A stretch of 64,000 nt of DNA from assembly GCF_964275005.1 (NCBI RefSeq), contig NC_092705.1, forward strand, positions 11,095,412 to 11,159,411, read 5' to 3'. Both the position numbers and the translations under genes were made by a program. Under the pieces are notes generated by a model that saw only the letters and a program-made list of their open reading frames with translations, made no database searches and had not been told where the DNA came from. Shown here one piece after another: positions 32,601 through 44,232 of the stretch. How positions within the stretch are numbered: position 1 is the stretch's first letter; each line of letters starts with the position of its first letter. The DNA comes from Diadema setosum (taxonomy: Eukaryota > Echinodermata > Echinoidea > Diadematoida > Diadematidae).

Positions 32601-35600
32601 CCTATATAGTTTCTACTTGCGTGCATTCCGTGTGACCTGCGTGAGAGCTTTGAAACCGATCCGTTTTCTGTTACGAGCGACTTATGGGTACTAAGTACTG
32701 AGAAGTATCTGTGTTGGAGTTGCCTGCGAGGTGCTGCCTGCGCGGTAAGGGTCTCCTACTGGTGTTCTGCGTGTACCTCTGTGAGCGAACCCCCACGACT
32801 CACTCGGAACAAGTTTTGAGCATGCTCAAGGCCTTGTCATACCGTATCTGGGGAAGCTTTGCGGCTTGACTTGCGGCGAAACAAACAATTTGCTACCCGG
32901 AGCTCTCCGCAGTTGGTCCGCACCTGACAGTTCCTAGCGCGTATCTCGCCTGTAGTTGCCCGGAGGTGCGCACGCAAGTCCGATTTAACCGCAGCCAAGT
33001 TTTGAGCATGACCAAATTTTTTTTCCGGGTGAGTCGCGGAGACACCCGCAGAGGTACACGCAGAACACCAGTAGGAGGCCCTTAGCGGCAGCACTTCGCA
33101 GGCAACTTCCACGCAGGTACTTCGCAGTCCCCGTATGCAGCCAAGATAATGACATTCCGTGGGACTTACGCCATTCCTTCAGATGAATTCCTTCGCTGAG
33201 TAACTGTTGTCAGCCCCCACGCGACTGGCACACAGGCAACGGCGTAAATCCATACTGAGGAGTGGGGGGGATGATCGGCGATAGTCACCATCACCACGAT
33301 TACAAGCCCATAACCAAACCGGCGCAGCCTTGAGGGGGACGGGGGGTGAGAGAAGCTTGGTAACCCCCCACCCCCAAACACACACACACACACACACTTT
33401 ACAGGGATCGGATGTCTCACTCTTTTGCATGAAATATAAAGTGGGAGGAGACTGATATATTTCTGACAAACTGTTACAAGCGAGCTTGAAAATTTTGACA
33501 TTTACAGTCCCAAAACTGCAGTTTGTGACTGTATTTTGTCCGCTTTGGAAATTAAGGTGGGGGGGGGGCACCGGGTGAAACTGCCGGCAATTACTGACAG
33601 CAACATCAAGAGAATGGCATAACAATTAAATGCGAGCGAGCGAAGCGAGCGAGCTTCAAAATTTTGACATTTTACAGTAAAAAAAAACTGCCGTTTTGGG
33701 CTGTATTTTTTCGCTTTGGAAATTAAGGGGGGCGCACAGGGCGCAACTGCTGGCAGTTCGTACTGGCAGCAACATCAGGAGAATGGCATAACGATTAAAT
33801 GCGAGCGAGCGAAGCGAGTGAGCTTGAAAATTTTGACATTTTACCGTCCCAAAACTGCCGTTTGTAGCTTTATTTTTAGCTTTGGAAATTAAGGGGGAGC
33901 ACCGGGCGAAAACTGGTGGCAATTACTGGCAGCAACATCATGAGAATGGCATAATGATTAAATGCGAGTGTGCGAAGCGAGCGAGCTTGAAAATTTTGAC
34001 ATCTTACAGTCCCCAAAACTGCCATTTGTAGCTTTATTTTTAGCTTTGGAAATTAAAGGGGACGCACCGGGCACAACTGCTGTCAATCACTGGCAGCAAC
34101 ATCAGGAGAATGCCATAGCGATTAAATGCGAGCGAGCGGAGCAAGCGAGCCTTAAAATTTTGACATTTTGCAATCCCAGAAAATGTCGTTTGTAGCTGCA
34201 TTTTTTCGCTTTGGAAATTAAGGGGAGGCACACCGGGCGAAAACTGCTGGCAATTACTGGCAGCAACATCAGGAGAATGGCATAATGATTGAGCGAGTGA
34301 GCGGAGCGAGCGAGCTTCAAAATTTTGACTTATGACAGTCCCAAAACTGCCGTTTGTAGCTTTATTTTTAGCTTTGGAAATTAAGGGGGAGCACCGGGTG
34401 AAACTGCTGGCAATTACTGACAGCAACATCAAGAGAATGGCATAACAATAAAATGCGAGCGAGCGAAGCGAGCGAGCTTGAAAATTTTGGCATTTTACAG
34501 CAAAAAAACTGCCGTTTTGGGCTGTATTTTTTCGCTTTGGAAATTAAGGGGGCGCACAGGGCGCAACTGCTGGCAGTTCGTACTGGCAGCAACATCAGGA
34601 GAATGGCATAACGATTAAATGCGAGCGAGCGAAGCGAGTGAGCTTACTGTAGTTTGTGGCTGTATTTTTTCGCTTTGGAAATTAAGGGGGAGCACCGGGC
34701 GAAAACTGCTGGCAATTACTGGCAGCAACATCAGGAGAATGGCATAATGATTAAATGCGAGCGAGCGAAGCGAGCGAGCTTCAAAATTTTGACTTATTAC
34801 AGTCCCAAAACTGCCGTTTGTAGCTATATTTTTCGCTTTGGAAATTAAGAGGGGGGGGGAGCACCGGGCGAAAACTGCTGGCAATAACTGGCAGCAACAT
34901 CAGGAGAATGGCATAATGATTAAATGCGAGTGAGTGAAGCGAGCTTCAAAATTTTGACATCACACTACAGTCCCAAAACTGCCGTTTGTAGCTATGTTTT
35001 TCGCTGTGGAGATTAAGGGGGGAGCACCGGGCGAAAACTGCTGGCAATTACTGGCAGCAACATCATGAGAATGGCATAATGATTAAATGCGAGTGTGCGA
35101 AGCGAGCGAGCTTGAAAATTTTGACATCTTACCGTCCCCAAAACTGCCATTTGTAGCTATATTTTTCGCTTTGGAAATTAAAGGGGACGCACCGGGCTGT
35201 CAATCAACTGCTGTCAATCACTGGCAGCAACATCAGGAGAATGCCATAGCGATTAAATGCGAGCGAGCGGAGCAAGCGAGCCTTAAAATTTTGACATTTT
35301 GTAATCCCAGAAAATGTCGTTTGTAGCTGTATTTTTTCGCTTTGGAAATTAAGGGGAGCCACACCGGGCGAAAACTGCTGGCAATTACTGGCAGCAACAT
35401 CAGGAGAATGGCATAATGATTAAATCCGAGCGAGCGGAGCGAGCGAGCTTCAAAATTTCGACTTATTACAGTCCCAAAACTGCCGTTTGTAGCTTTATTT
35501 GTAGCTTTGGAAATAACTAAGGGGGAGCACCGGGCGAAAACTGCTGGCAATTTATGGCAGCAACATCATGAGAATGGCATAATGATTAAATGCGAGTGTG

Positions 35601-37117
35601 CGAAGCGAGCGAGCTTGAAAAATTTTGACATCTTACAGTCCCCCAAACTGCCATTTGTAGCTATATTTTTTGCTTTGGAGATTAGGGGGGGGGGGGGGCG
35701 CACCGGGCGCAACTGCTGTCAATCACTGGTAGCAACATCAGGGGAATGGGTTAGCGCTTAAATGCGGGCGAGCGGAGCGAGCGAGCTTTAAAATTTTGAC
35801 ATTAAACATTTACACCCCAAAAACTGCCGTTTTTAGCTATATTTTTGCGATTTGGTTTGTCCCACTTTTATGGGGGAACCATCCCCCCCCCCCCATCGAC
35901 GCCTCTGCATATGAGGGAGCTTTTGTTAAGTGAAAGATATGCTGCACACTCTTTGACAAATTAGGGAAATATACGTCAATCTCAACAGTGTACTAACTTA
36001 TCGAAAGGGATCCAGTATATAGCAGAGCTTTTGTATGTTTATGATTGCAATTCAACGATTTGGTGCATAGTTCTGGCGGTATTTGGACAATAATTCCATT
36101 AAGAAAGTTCGAAATTTGTCCTCATCTCGGAAATTGCTTGGGAGATAAATGATTTGCCTGCCTAAACACTTTCGTAGGGGCGGGGCAAATGCCCTTTGCC
36201 CCCCCCCCCCCCCCCGAGATATTTTCGACGCCCCTGATCTTCCCTGGGTATACCCATAGATGTATCTTGACTGCATTATCAGTCACTGTCGTTCCTCATG
36301 AATGATTCAGGAAATGGAGGGGGTTCAATTATGGCAATATAGTTTTGTTATTGTTTGTTTGTTTGTTTTCGTACATATTTTGCAGATGGTCCCAAGTTAC
36401 TCTCGTCTTAGCATGTTTACATGTAGGCCTACACTATTTGACGTTGTCAACGTCTGAGCCATACCTTACAGTGTATGTCCATGTCCGCGAGCGAGCGAAG
36501 CGAGCGAGCGCTTGAGAAAATTATGCATTCGATTTCCTACAAGATAGAATACTGTTCAGCTCTGTTACTTGTCTGAAGGCCGGCGTACAAACGTCATGCA
36601 ATATGCCAAAATTGATACAATCACATTTCTGCTTCCTCCATTTTTTTTTTCTTCAAAATTCAGGGGGGGATGATTGTACAGGCCATCCCCCCCTCCTCCA
36701 TTTCAGGGGGGGGGGGATATATCCCCCCCATCCCCCCCCCCCCGGGATTTACGCCCATGCACACAGGTCACACAGTATACCCGCAAATAGAATTTAAGTA
36801 GAACGCTTCCATGCGCAGCAAGTAAGACACATGCACTGACTCGCCCAAATGCTTGTCCGCTCGATCTCAGAATTTGTCCGGTATGCTGGAAAATCCCTAC
36901 ACGCAACATTCCCGCGTAGCTTGCCCGGAAAGGTGTGACAGGGCCTAGACATGGTTGCGGGTAAAAATATTTCCGTGCGAACCTCCGGGCGACTACGGGT
37001 GAGATACGTGCTAGGTAATGTCATGTGCGGGTCATCTACGGGGACCTCCGGGTAGTAAAAATTGTTCTTTGCAAGTCGCACGTAAAGTTTGCTCGGAAAG
37101 GTGTGACACGGCCTTTA
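32600..37117. mobile_element. Composite inverted-repeat region of the AAGGCCnTGTCAnACC family
   Basis: An arm starting at 32829 (AAGGCCTTGTCATACCGTAT) recurs inverted at about 36940-37117, whose reverse complement starts AAGGCCGTGTCACACC. They match through CTACCCGGAG, CCGCA, AGCnCGTATCTC and CCCGGAGGT over about 180 bases. A second inversion joins 32640-32828 with 32990-33200 (CAGAGGTACACGCAGAACAC, AGTAGGAG, TCGCAGGCAACT). A segment at 36756-36939 is also inverted relative to the family. The satellite array lies between the arms. It could be one large element or several nested copies. Confidence 0.6.
33477..35870. repeat. Satellite array, about 14 units of about 165 bases
   Basis: The boundary motif GCGAGCGAAGCGAGCGAGC recurs near 33631, 33801, 33965, 34129, 34296, 34456, 34620, 34757, 34928, 35092, 35258, 35428, 35594 and 35765. 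Each unit continues with AAAATTTTGACAT, CCCAAAACTGCCGTTTGTAG, TTTGGAAATTAAG, a G-run, GCACCGGGCG, AACTGCTGGCAATTACTGGC and AGCAACATCAGGAGAATGGC. Units near 33965-34150 and 35090-35280 share private variants, indicating higher-order duplication. Short open frames across the units are by-products. Confidence 0.95.
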
Positions 37118-38889
37118 ACTCACTGCATTATAATTAAATTTCATTTCCTGAGTATAGGCACAATACATGTCTCCATGGGACCTGATTTATTATCATTACT
37201 TTAATTATTTGAGCTCTGTATGTATATAACAAGAGAAAATTGATTTAAAAGGAATGACTTTGAATGGAAAAGTTGTTGATAAGCTATTCGCAGGCAGAAG
37301 GTGTACTCAACTCAAAAGCATGGTGATGAGAAATGTAAACAGTACCTTTATAAGCGAATGCTTTTAATGTTTCCTGCTAAACTTATTTGTTAGTGGGGAA
37401 TAGAAAAGAAAAGGTAATAAAAGTCTCGCTTCATTGCGAGATAGTAAGGGTGACAATGAGCAGGAAAGATTCGGCTTTATACCCCAACGGATGTCATCAA
37501 CGCTCGAGGAGGTGACTTGAAATGTAATGTAGAACAACAACCTAGTTTTTTGTTTGTCATTCCTTTGTTTCACACTAGATGATAGCAGAAAAACAGCTGA
37601 ATCCTCCGCTTGTTTGAAATCAAGCAGAAGCTCTTAAAAACAATTCAAGCGGGCATCTTGGTGAGTTACAGGCTGTTAATTATTTCAATCTGATGTAAAA
37701 ACAAAACAAAACAAAAAACAAAAACAAATTGAAAGTCACCTGCAGTACAGCCACATATTTTCAGACGTCACACCAACTTTGGTCACACATTCCATTATTA
37801 TTTACTCGTGATGGAGAGGGAAAAATAGGAAAACTATAACACAGCAAGATTGATGCATTTCTGCCAAGACAAGAAACGGGAACTGATTCCATGTAAAATA
37901 CATAAACAAGTACGTAGGCCTATACCTTGATTTTTTCCCCATTTTCCGGTATCAATACACACAACTCAGTTTCATGCTGTGCGAAATCTGGGGAATGCTA
38001 AAAATTACCCTGTCATTAGCTGTCAATCTCTTGCAGTATATTGGGATTGAATAAAGCTTGGAAGTTGATAATGGTTGGATGTAATTTTTTGTTGTTGTTG
38101 TTGTTGGATTAAACTGTTTTCTTATTTCCCACGTCTTTGATTGGCAGGACGCTAATTTTAGCACTTTAATGACTAAAATTAATGATTTGGTACAAGAGAC
38201 TATCGTATTTGTCTATTCCTCTTTTACGGTTTATTGTACACTGATACACAATCGCCAGGGCATGCATCAGGGTTTGCTGCTAAGTGCATTCATGTATGAC
38301 AATGGCATGAAAAGAAAAAAAGAAAGAAAGAAAAAAAGAAAAGAAAACCGAGCCAGATGTAAGTGTATCTCTAAAGTCAAAGTAGATGGGAAACAGGAAA
38401 ATTGGATGCAGTAAGCTGTATTTCCAAATAGGAATGGTGGAATCATGCAGGAATCGGAAGTGCTATTGCGGAATTCCCAGACCGCTTTTGGTATGCTTTG
38501 TAACTATTAAAATTTGCCCATTCTTTTGCTCCATACGGAACATAACGTTAAATCATCACTCAATGTGTTCAGGTATGAGGCCTATACTGAGAGATATGTA
38601 TTCTTTTTAATCTTGCCCTTTGATCTTGTGTTCAGATATACTAAAGTCTTTCAGTTTAGTCTTTTGCCGGGGGGGGGGGGGGGTCATTTCATTTTTGGAT
38701 CTTTTTTTTTACACTATAACAGGTGATTTGCGGACATGCTGTTAAGCCATGAAGTTACTATCTTATTGAAGAATCATTTTATTTAAAGAATTTATTTTCT
38801 TACATTTCCCTGCAGTTTTTGCAGACCTGCTGGTTTGGTTCAACTTTTATTTCAGAAATATTTTGTGTTTGCAATAATTTACAATATCA
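37118..38889. other. Intergenic sequence, no gene seen
   Basis: AT-rich sequence with a poly-G run near 38670. No domain-bearing frame or clear element end was recognised. Confidence 0.45.
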
Positions 38890-39109
38890 AATGGGTTAGT
38901 CAAATACCGGTTAGTGATTGGCTAAACACAGTCATGTGATGGAGGCACATTGGTTATGTTCGTCAATGGGCAGAACATTTTTGTAATGTTCTCCCATGGG
39001 AAAACATTTTCATGTAACAAATGACAAACGATACCAAACGATTGAACGGTCATATTTTTCACGTAATAAATAGGATAGCCCATAACAGATCGTATTTGAC
39101 TAACCCATA
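38890..39109. mobile_element. MITE with ATGGGTTAGTCAAATAC ends
   Basis: AATGGGTTAGTCAAATAC at the left is matched by its reverse complement GTATTTGACTAACCCAT at the right (one base aside). About 220 bases, non-coding. Confidence 0.75.
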
Positions 39110-39138
39110 TAATGTAACAGCTGATGACTTTTGTTGTC

Positions 39139-39280
39139 GGGGAACATGTACCAAACGTTCCACCCTCAGGGTTTGAAATGCTATTTCAGGAGACTATAAG
39201 TCCCTCGACTTCGTCTCGGGACTTATAACCTCCCTCAATAGCATTTCAAACCCGTCGGGTGGAACATTCGGTATGCTCCC
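39139..39280. repeat. Long palindrome with a CTTCG loop
   Basis: Arms of about 65 bases (GTTCCACCC, GGGTTTGAAATGCTATT and ACTATAAGTCCC on one side, their inverses on the other) meet around CTCGACTTCGTCTCGGG. The overall design resembles the palindrome at 45675-45840, although the arms differ. Confidence 0.75.
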
Positions 39281-39501
39281 TTCCCAGCCAGTCATCATCT
39301 ATATATTGTAGTATCTCGTAGGGCCCTACATCATGTCCTGCACATTCACTTATCTTCATAGTCCCTGTCCTCTTGATTTGCAGAAAATGCCCCTTTTTCT
39401 TCTTCCTTTCTTTCTCTCAACTCCTGCTTAAAACGTAATCTTGCATTCAGCTCTTTTTCTTCTTCTTCTTCTTCTTTTTTTTCACCTTAACTCAAACAAA
39501 G

Positions 39502-40800
39502 AACTAGAAATGTCGCTATGGCGACTGATGCCTCCGCCATAATGCATGATTCTCCCAATAGGCGTATAGTACAATGTCTTCACAATGTGTGATCCATGAC
39601 AGTTTCACATAACTGGCAAAATATTGAAATGACAGGTTTGTCAGAAATGTCTTGAACTGGGTTTGCTATAATTTTCTAAGAGTGCAGGTACACATATTTG
39701 GGGAATTTTGGGAAAGTTTATGCAATGAGTAATTTCCAAGGTACGAAGAAAGAGTGTGATGACGGTACAAAATAGATTTTTTTTTTTTTTTTGGGGGGGG
39801 GGGAATTGAAACCTGGCCTTTGACCCTTAACCTTTGACCTTCTGGCTGGAAATTTCCTGGAGAATCTCCCATTAGGTAATGCATGTATTAAGTTTTGAAA
39901 CTAATAATGCAAGCATTGCATATACTAGTATATGAGGGAAATAGTAAAATTTTGAGGAGTTGACCTTGACCTTTGACCCCTGACCCCTAAATTCCCTAGA
40001 TAATCCCTGCCAGACAGTACATGCATATGTACCAAGTTCCACGAAGATACATTGAAGCATTTGAGAGAAAAGTAATATTGCAACATTTTCACCTAACCTT
40101 TGACCTTTTGACCATTGACCTTATGACATGAAACTCTCTCTGGAGAATCTTTACGCAGTAGTACATGTCCACACCAAGTTTCAAGAAAATACCTTCGGGC
40201 ATTGCATAGATATGGGGGAAATTGCAACATTTGTAGCATTTGACCTTGACCTTTTGACCTTTGACCTCTTGCCAATGTCACTAAAATCTACTCAACTAAT
40301 TGTCCCATCATACATCATCCTTGGACCAAGTTTGGTGAAAGCTGCTTCATCCAGTTTTGAGTTATCACGTAAACAGATCAATTTTAGGATTTGACCTTGA
40401 TCGTTGACCTTTGACCTCTGTCCGATTTCACTGAAAAAGTAATTAAGTAATTGTCCCATCATACATCATCCTCCAACAAAGTTTGGTGAAATTTGCTCCA
40501 TCCAGTCTTGAGTTATCGCGTAAACGGATACAATTTCATGATTTGACCTTGACCTTTGACCTTTGACCTTCAGCCGATTTCACCCAAAATCTAATCAAAT
40601 AATTGCCCCATCATACTTCATACTTGGACCAAGTTTGGTAAAATTCCAGTAAATATTACTCAAGTTATCGCGTAAACGAAAGCGGACGGACGTACGTACG
40701 GACGTACGGACGTACAGACGTACGGACGTATGGACGTACGGACGGACGGACAACCCGAAAACATAATGCCTCCGGCACCACTTCGTGGCGGAGGCATAAC
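39502..40800. mobile_element. TGACCT-rich element, copy 1
   Basis: It starts at AACTAGAAATGTCGCTATGG followed by GATGCCTCCGCCATAATGCA. It ends in a GGAC/GTAC run, then ATAATGCCTCCGGCACCACT and GTGGCGGAGGCATAA, which folds into a strong hairpin around TTC. The GCCTCCGCCA ends are inverted, so it behaves as a TIR element. The body is a chain of about 150-base modules, each centred on TTGACCTTTGACC-like direct repeats. No protein is encoded. Confidence 0.85.
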
Positions 40801-40937
40801 AAGGATTTCATTTCTTGGATATTCGAATGCTGGCATGGCGTGAAACCAGATACGATAATACAAGATGATAATATGCCACAAATTCACATCCAGTATATTC
40901 ATCATAGGTCGAAGCTCATCTAAAAATCATTTTAACA

Positions 40938-41008
40938 CGCACACACATGCACACACACACACACACACGCCCACACACACACACGCACACATACACACAC
41001 ACACGTGT
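40938..41008. repeat. AC microsatellite, left half
   Basis: A run of AC with a few interruptions. It continues at 41308-41331 on the other side of an inserted MITE. Confidence 0.9.
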
Positions 41009-41300
41009 CTATGGTGGAAATCGAGGACATGTTTTACCCACAAGAATTTTACCACATAAGCAAGGACCAGTGTGTAAGTAGGAATCTGGTCAACCGAGGA
41101 CTCTTTCGTACAGTGTATATTACCATACAACCGAGGACTTACTACAGTAATGTTAATTAATTGAGGACCTACAAACATGTACCACTAAATGCAAAAGCAG
41201 ACCGTCTGGAATAGTCTGCAAACCAAGGACGTCTTTGGTTCGCTGGGTGTCCTCAGTTTAAATGTAAAGTTCATGTGTATGTCCTCGTTTTCCACCATGG
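41009..41300. mobile_element. MITE inserted in an AC microsatellite
   Basis: CTATGGTGGAAATCGAGGAC at the left pairs with the inverted ATGTCCTCGTTTTCCACCAT at the right. AC repeats abut both ends. The interior repeats GAGGACnT several times (about 41094, 41133, 41162), giving sub-modules. Non-coding. Confidence 0.8.
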
Positions 41301-41305
41301 GTAAG

Positions 41306-41336
<31 letters not shown>

Positions 41337-41389
41337 TTATTTCAAAGGAATATTCTCTCAAAGAAAATGTCAAAACAAGCACTTCACAA

Positions 41390-42521
41390 AAAACTAGAAA
41401 TGTTGTTAAGGCGACTGGTATGCCTCCGCCATAATGCATAATTCTCCTAATAGGTCTATTGTACATGTGGAAAATGTGTGATTACATTTTCACAAAATTG
41501 GCAAAATATTAAAATGACAAGTTTGTCACAAATGCGTTGAATGTTCACCTTCCTTGACCTAGGTTTAACTGGATGAATAGGAGAGCATGTATTTGGGGAT
41601 ATAAGGACTTTACCTTGACTTTGACCCATTCATAAGTTTATGCATTGAGTAATTTTCAAGGTATGGAGAAAAAGTGCAATTTCTGTATTGAAAAGTACAT
41701 TGTTACCATTTTCATTTGGCCTTTGACCCTAAAATTCATATGATAATCACTGTCAGGCAGAACATGCATAAGTATGTAGAAAGTTTCAAGATAACTTGAG
41801 CCACTTCCGAGATATGGAGGAAAAAGTTAGTTCAGCACTTTCTCTTGATCTTTGACCTTTTGACCATTGAGGCAAAAAAAAAAAAAAAAGAAGAAAAAAT
41901 GAAAGTTTCCAGAGAATCTCTATTAGGTTATACATGCATACACCAAGTGTAAAAAAAAAATAAAATAATAATCCTGCTGGCATTGCATAAATGAGGGAAA
42001 TAGTAAAATTTTGAAGTGTTGCCCTTGACCGTTGACCCCTGACCTTTGACCCCATGAACCCTAAATTCTCTAGATAATCACTGCCAGTCAGTACATGTAC
42101 TGTATATATACTATGTTCCATGAAGATACCTTGTAACAATTTCCAAGTTACGGAGTAAAACGTGAAGTTTTAATATTTTTACTTGACCTTTTGACCTTTG
42201 ACCTCATGACCCCAAACTTTCACCAGTGAATCTTAATTGGGTAATACATGCATACACTAAGTTTCAATAGAAATAGTGAAATTTTACGTATTTGATCTTG
42301 ACCTTTTGACCTTTGACCTTACGCATGTGCACCCAAAAGTTGATAGGCACAACTTCACCCCCTAATACACATACATGCCAAGTTTCATTAGGATACCTCA
42401 AAAGGTTTTTTAGTTACGCTGTCCAGTAAAAATTCATTACGGACGGACGGAAGGACGGACGGCAGGACGGATAAACCCGAAAGCATAATGCCTCCGGCAC
42501 CACTTCGTGGCGGAGGCATAA
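41390..42521. mobile_element. TGACCT-rich element, copy 2
   Basis: Same orientation and architecture as 39502-40800. It begins AACTAGAAATGTTGTTAAGG, with TATGCCTCCGCCATAATGCA following, has TGACCTTTTGACCTTTGACC modules near 42183 and 42298, then GGACGGACGG repeats. It ends in the same ATAATGCCTCCGGCACCACT...GTGGCGGAGGCATAA hairpin. It is shorter and diverged in the modules. Confidence 0.85.
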
Positions 42522-42992
42522 AAAAAAAACACTACTCATGATGGCAAAGGCATAATATATGAATCATAGTGCTTTATTTCATAACTTTTAAATACTACAC
42601 TAGTATAGGGGGGTCGGAGGAAACTGCTGGACACAGGTCAATTATGAACATGCACAGTTAATACGATGACGAATCTCGTCTCTGATAAAAGCAGTCAATC
42701 ACAGACACATTTCAGGGGCAGATCCAGGAATTCCGTCAAAGGGGGGGGGGGGGGGCACAAACGATATTTTTGGTGCTACTTCCAAGTTTCATCTCATTTT
42801 TTCGTTTTATTTCCAGCATTCCAGTAAGATGCAGCCCATGTGAGCATTACCTTTTTTTGTCAAGGATAATATATACCATCTAAGTGCATGCCGTCATAAC
42901 GGTTTAACTCATTCTTTGCAAGATTCTGAAATCCTCATAGACATTATATGGAACCAACACAGCGCACTGACCCCGGATTCAAGAGGGCGCTG

Positions 42993-43140
42993 TTGCATGG
43001 ACCCACATAGAGTACCTCTAACCCGTTGAGGGCAAGCTAAATTTGCTACAACACGCATTTCCCATAGACACCTGCCCGAGTATACTCAGGATTAGTCTTT
43101 AACGGGTTACGTCTTTATGTAGGTACTCTAGACCCATGCA
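42993..43140. mobile_element. Short foldback element
   Basis: GCATGGACCC, TAGAGTACCTCTAACCCGTT at the left and the inverse AACGGGTTACG, GTAGGTACTCTAGACCCATGC at the right. The centre (ACACCTGCCCGAGTATACTC) resembles 12553-12582 in intron 2 of copy A. Confidence 0.65.
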
Positions 43141-43329
43141 GTGCCGTATGCACCATATATAGAGAGAGTCTGGCCATCCACAATAAGCATTATGGCGTTA
43201 TCCAAAGCAGAGTCCGTTCTTTAAGCATAATGCATATCTAGACAGACAGACAGACAGACAGATAGATAGATAGATCGTTAGATAGATCGATAGATTACCC
43301 ATCAAAAACAATATTTTGGAAGTACCACA

Positions 43330-43570
43330 CTATACTTCTGAACCTATGGAGTCATGGCCTGTACAATTTCAAGAAGCTGTTTATACTTTAAAGTTACCAG
43401 CATCTAGATACCTGAGTATTCTTCGATTCACATTTTAAGAGCAAAAATAAAAACAAGACAAACAAACAACACTCATCCTTCAAAAGCATCTACTAAACTC
43501 ACTGACATGAGATGGGCTGTGCTATTCAAGAACTTGGTGAAAATTACACAGACAGAACTTCTAATTCAGC
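43330..43570. repeat. Dispersed duplicate of 16930-17165, copy 2
   Basis: Aligns in the same orientation with 16930-17165 and likewise follows a CAGA/GATA tract (43230-43290). Its frame equivalent to the open one in copy 1 is closed after about 30 codons, which argues against a protein product. Confidence 0.7.
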
Positions 43571-43655
43571 AATGGTATGGATCCATGATACTAAGGTAAT
43601 CTTCTTAACAAGATTCTCGCATTCCATTAGACTTTAGTGTGGACGGCTCATGAGC

Positions 43656-43661
43656 TTTATT
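43656..43661 (-). promoter_or_regulatory. Possible GFM1 polyadenylation signal
   Basis: AATAAA on the minus strand about 870 bases after the GFM1 stop. It is the nearest canonical hexamer I noticed, but a non-canonical nearer signal is possible. Confidence 0.25.
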
Positions 43662-44020
43662 TCCACAGGCAATGTATTGATGCACCATTCTGCCACTCAT
43701 TCACTAGAAACAGTGGGAAGAAACAGCATCTTATGAATGTTAGTCATCATATTGCTTCAGTTTTCCATGATGAGAAAATCTCAATTATACTACTAAAGGA
43801 GACCACTATTTGATTGTTTTGCTCTTAATGCTTTTTTTTAACCCACTTTTTGACAATTCCTTAGTGTCAGATGATATTGGCATGGAATATTACTTCATTC
43901 GTTAGTGCTTGTTTGCACCATGGTGGAAGGAAATATAAAATTCTGTTCTACTACAAATCTGTGTAGGCACAGCAAAGACTGTACCTATAAATCTGATAAG
44001 ATGAGATCTAAGTTCAAATT

Positions 44021-44232
44021 ACTGTACGAGCTGAAATTTTCGCGTACAGATATTTTCGTGAATTGCTACTAGGAGAACATTTTCACATGTTGTTAATTTC
44101 GCGGTTGCGAGGTCTAACTGTACTTATCTATTCGCACGTTGTTATTTTCGCGTGTTGTTATTTTCGCGGTTCAAAGGCGATTCGCGAAATTCGCGAAAAT
44201 AAAACCACCACAAAAATTTCAGCTCGTACAGT
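44021..44232. mobile_element. MITE with ACTGTACGAGCTGAAATTTT ends
   Basis: The ends are exact inverted repeats of about 20 bases. The interior repeats TTTTCGCG, GTTGTTATTTTCGCG and CGCGAAATTCGCGAAAAT. It lies in the likely 3' UTR or flank of GFM1. Related CGCGAAA-rich elements are at 58228-58424 and within 18034-18527. Confidence 0.8.

Noticed and set aside
33160-35770. Many overlapping 60-150 codon open frames across the satellite
   Set aside because: They repeat with the satellite unit in several frames, with peptides such as SLRSLAFN recurring. Open frames are a by-product of the repeat, not genes.
33477-35870. Direct repeats resembling a CRISPR array
   Set aside because: Units are about 165 bases and similar throughout, with no short repeat/unique spacer alternation, and the genome is animal.
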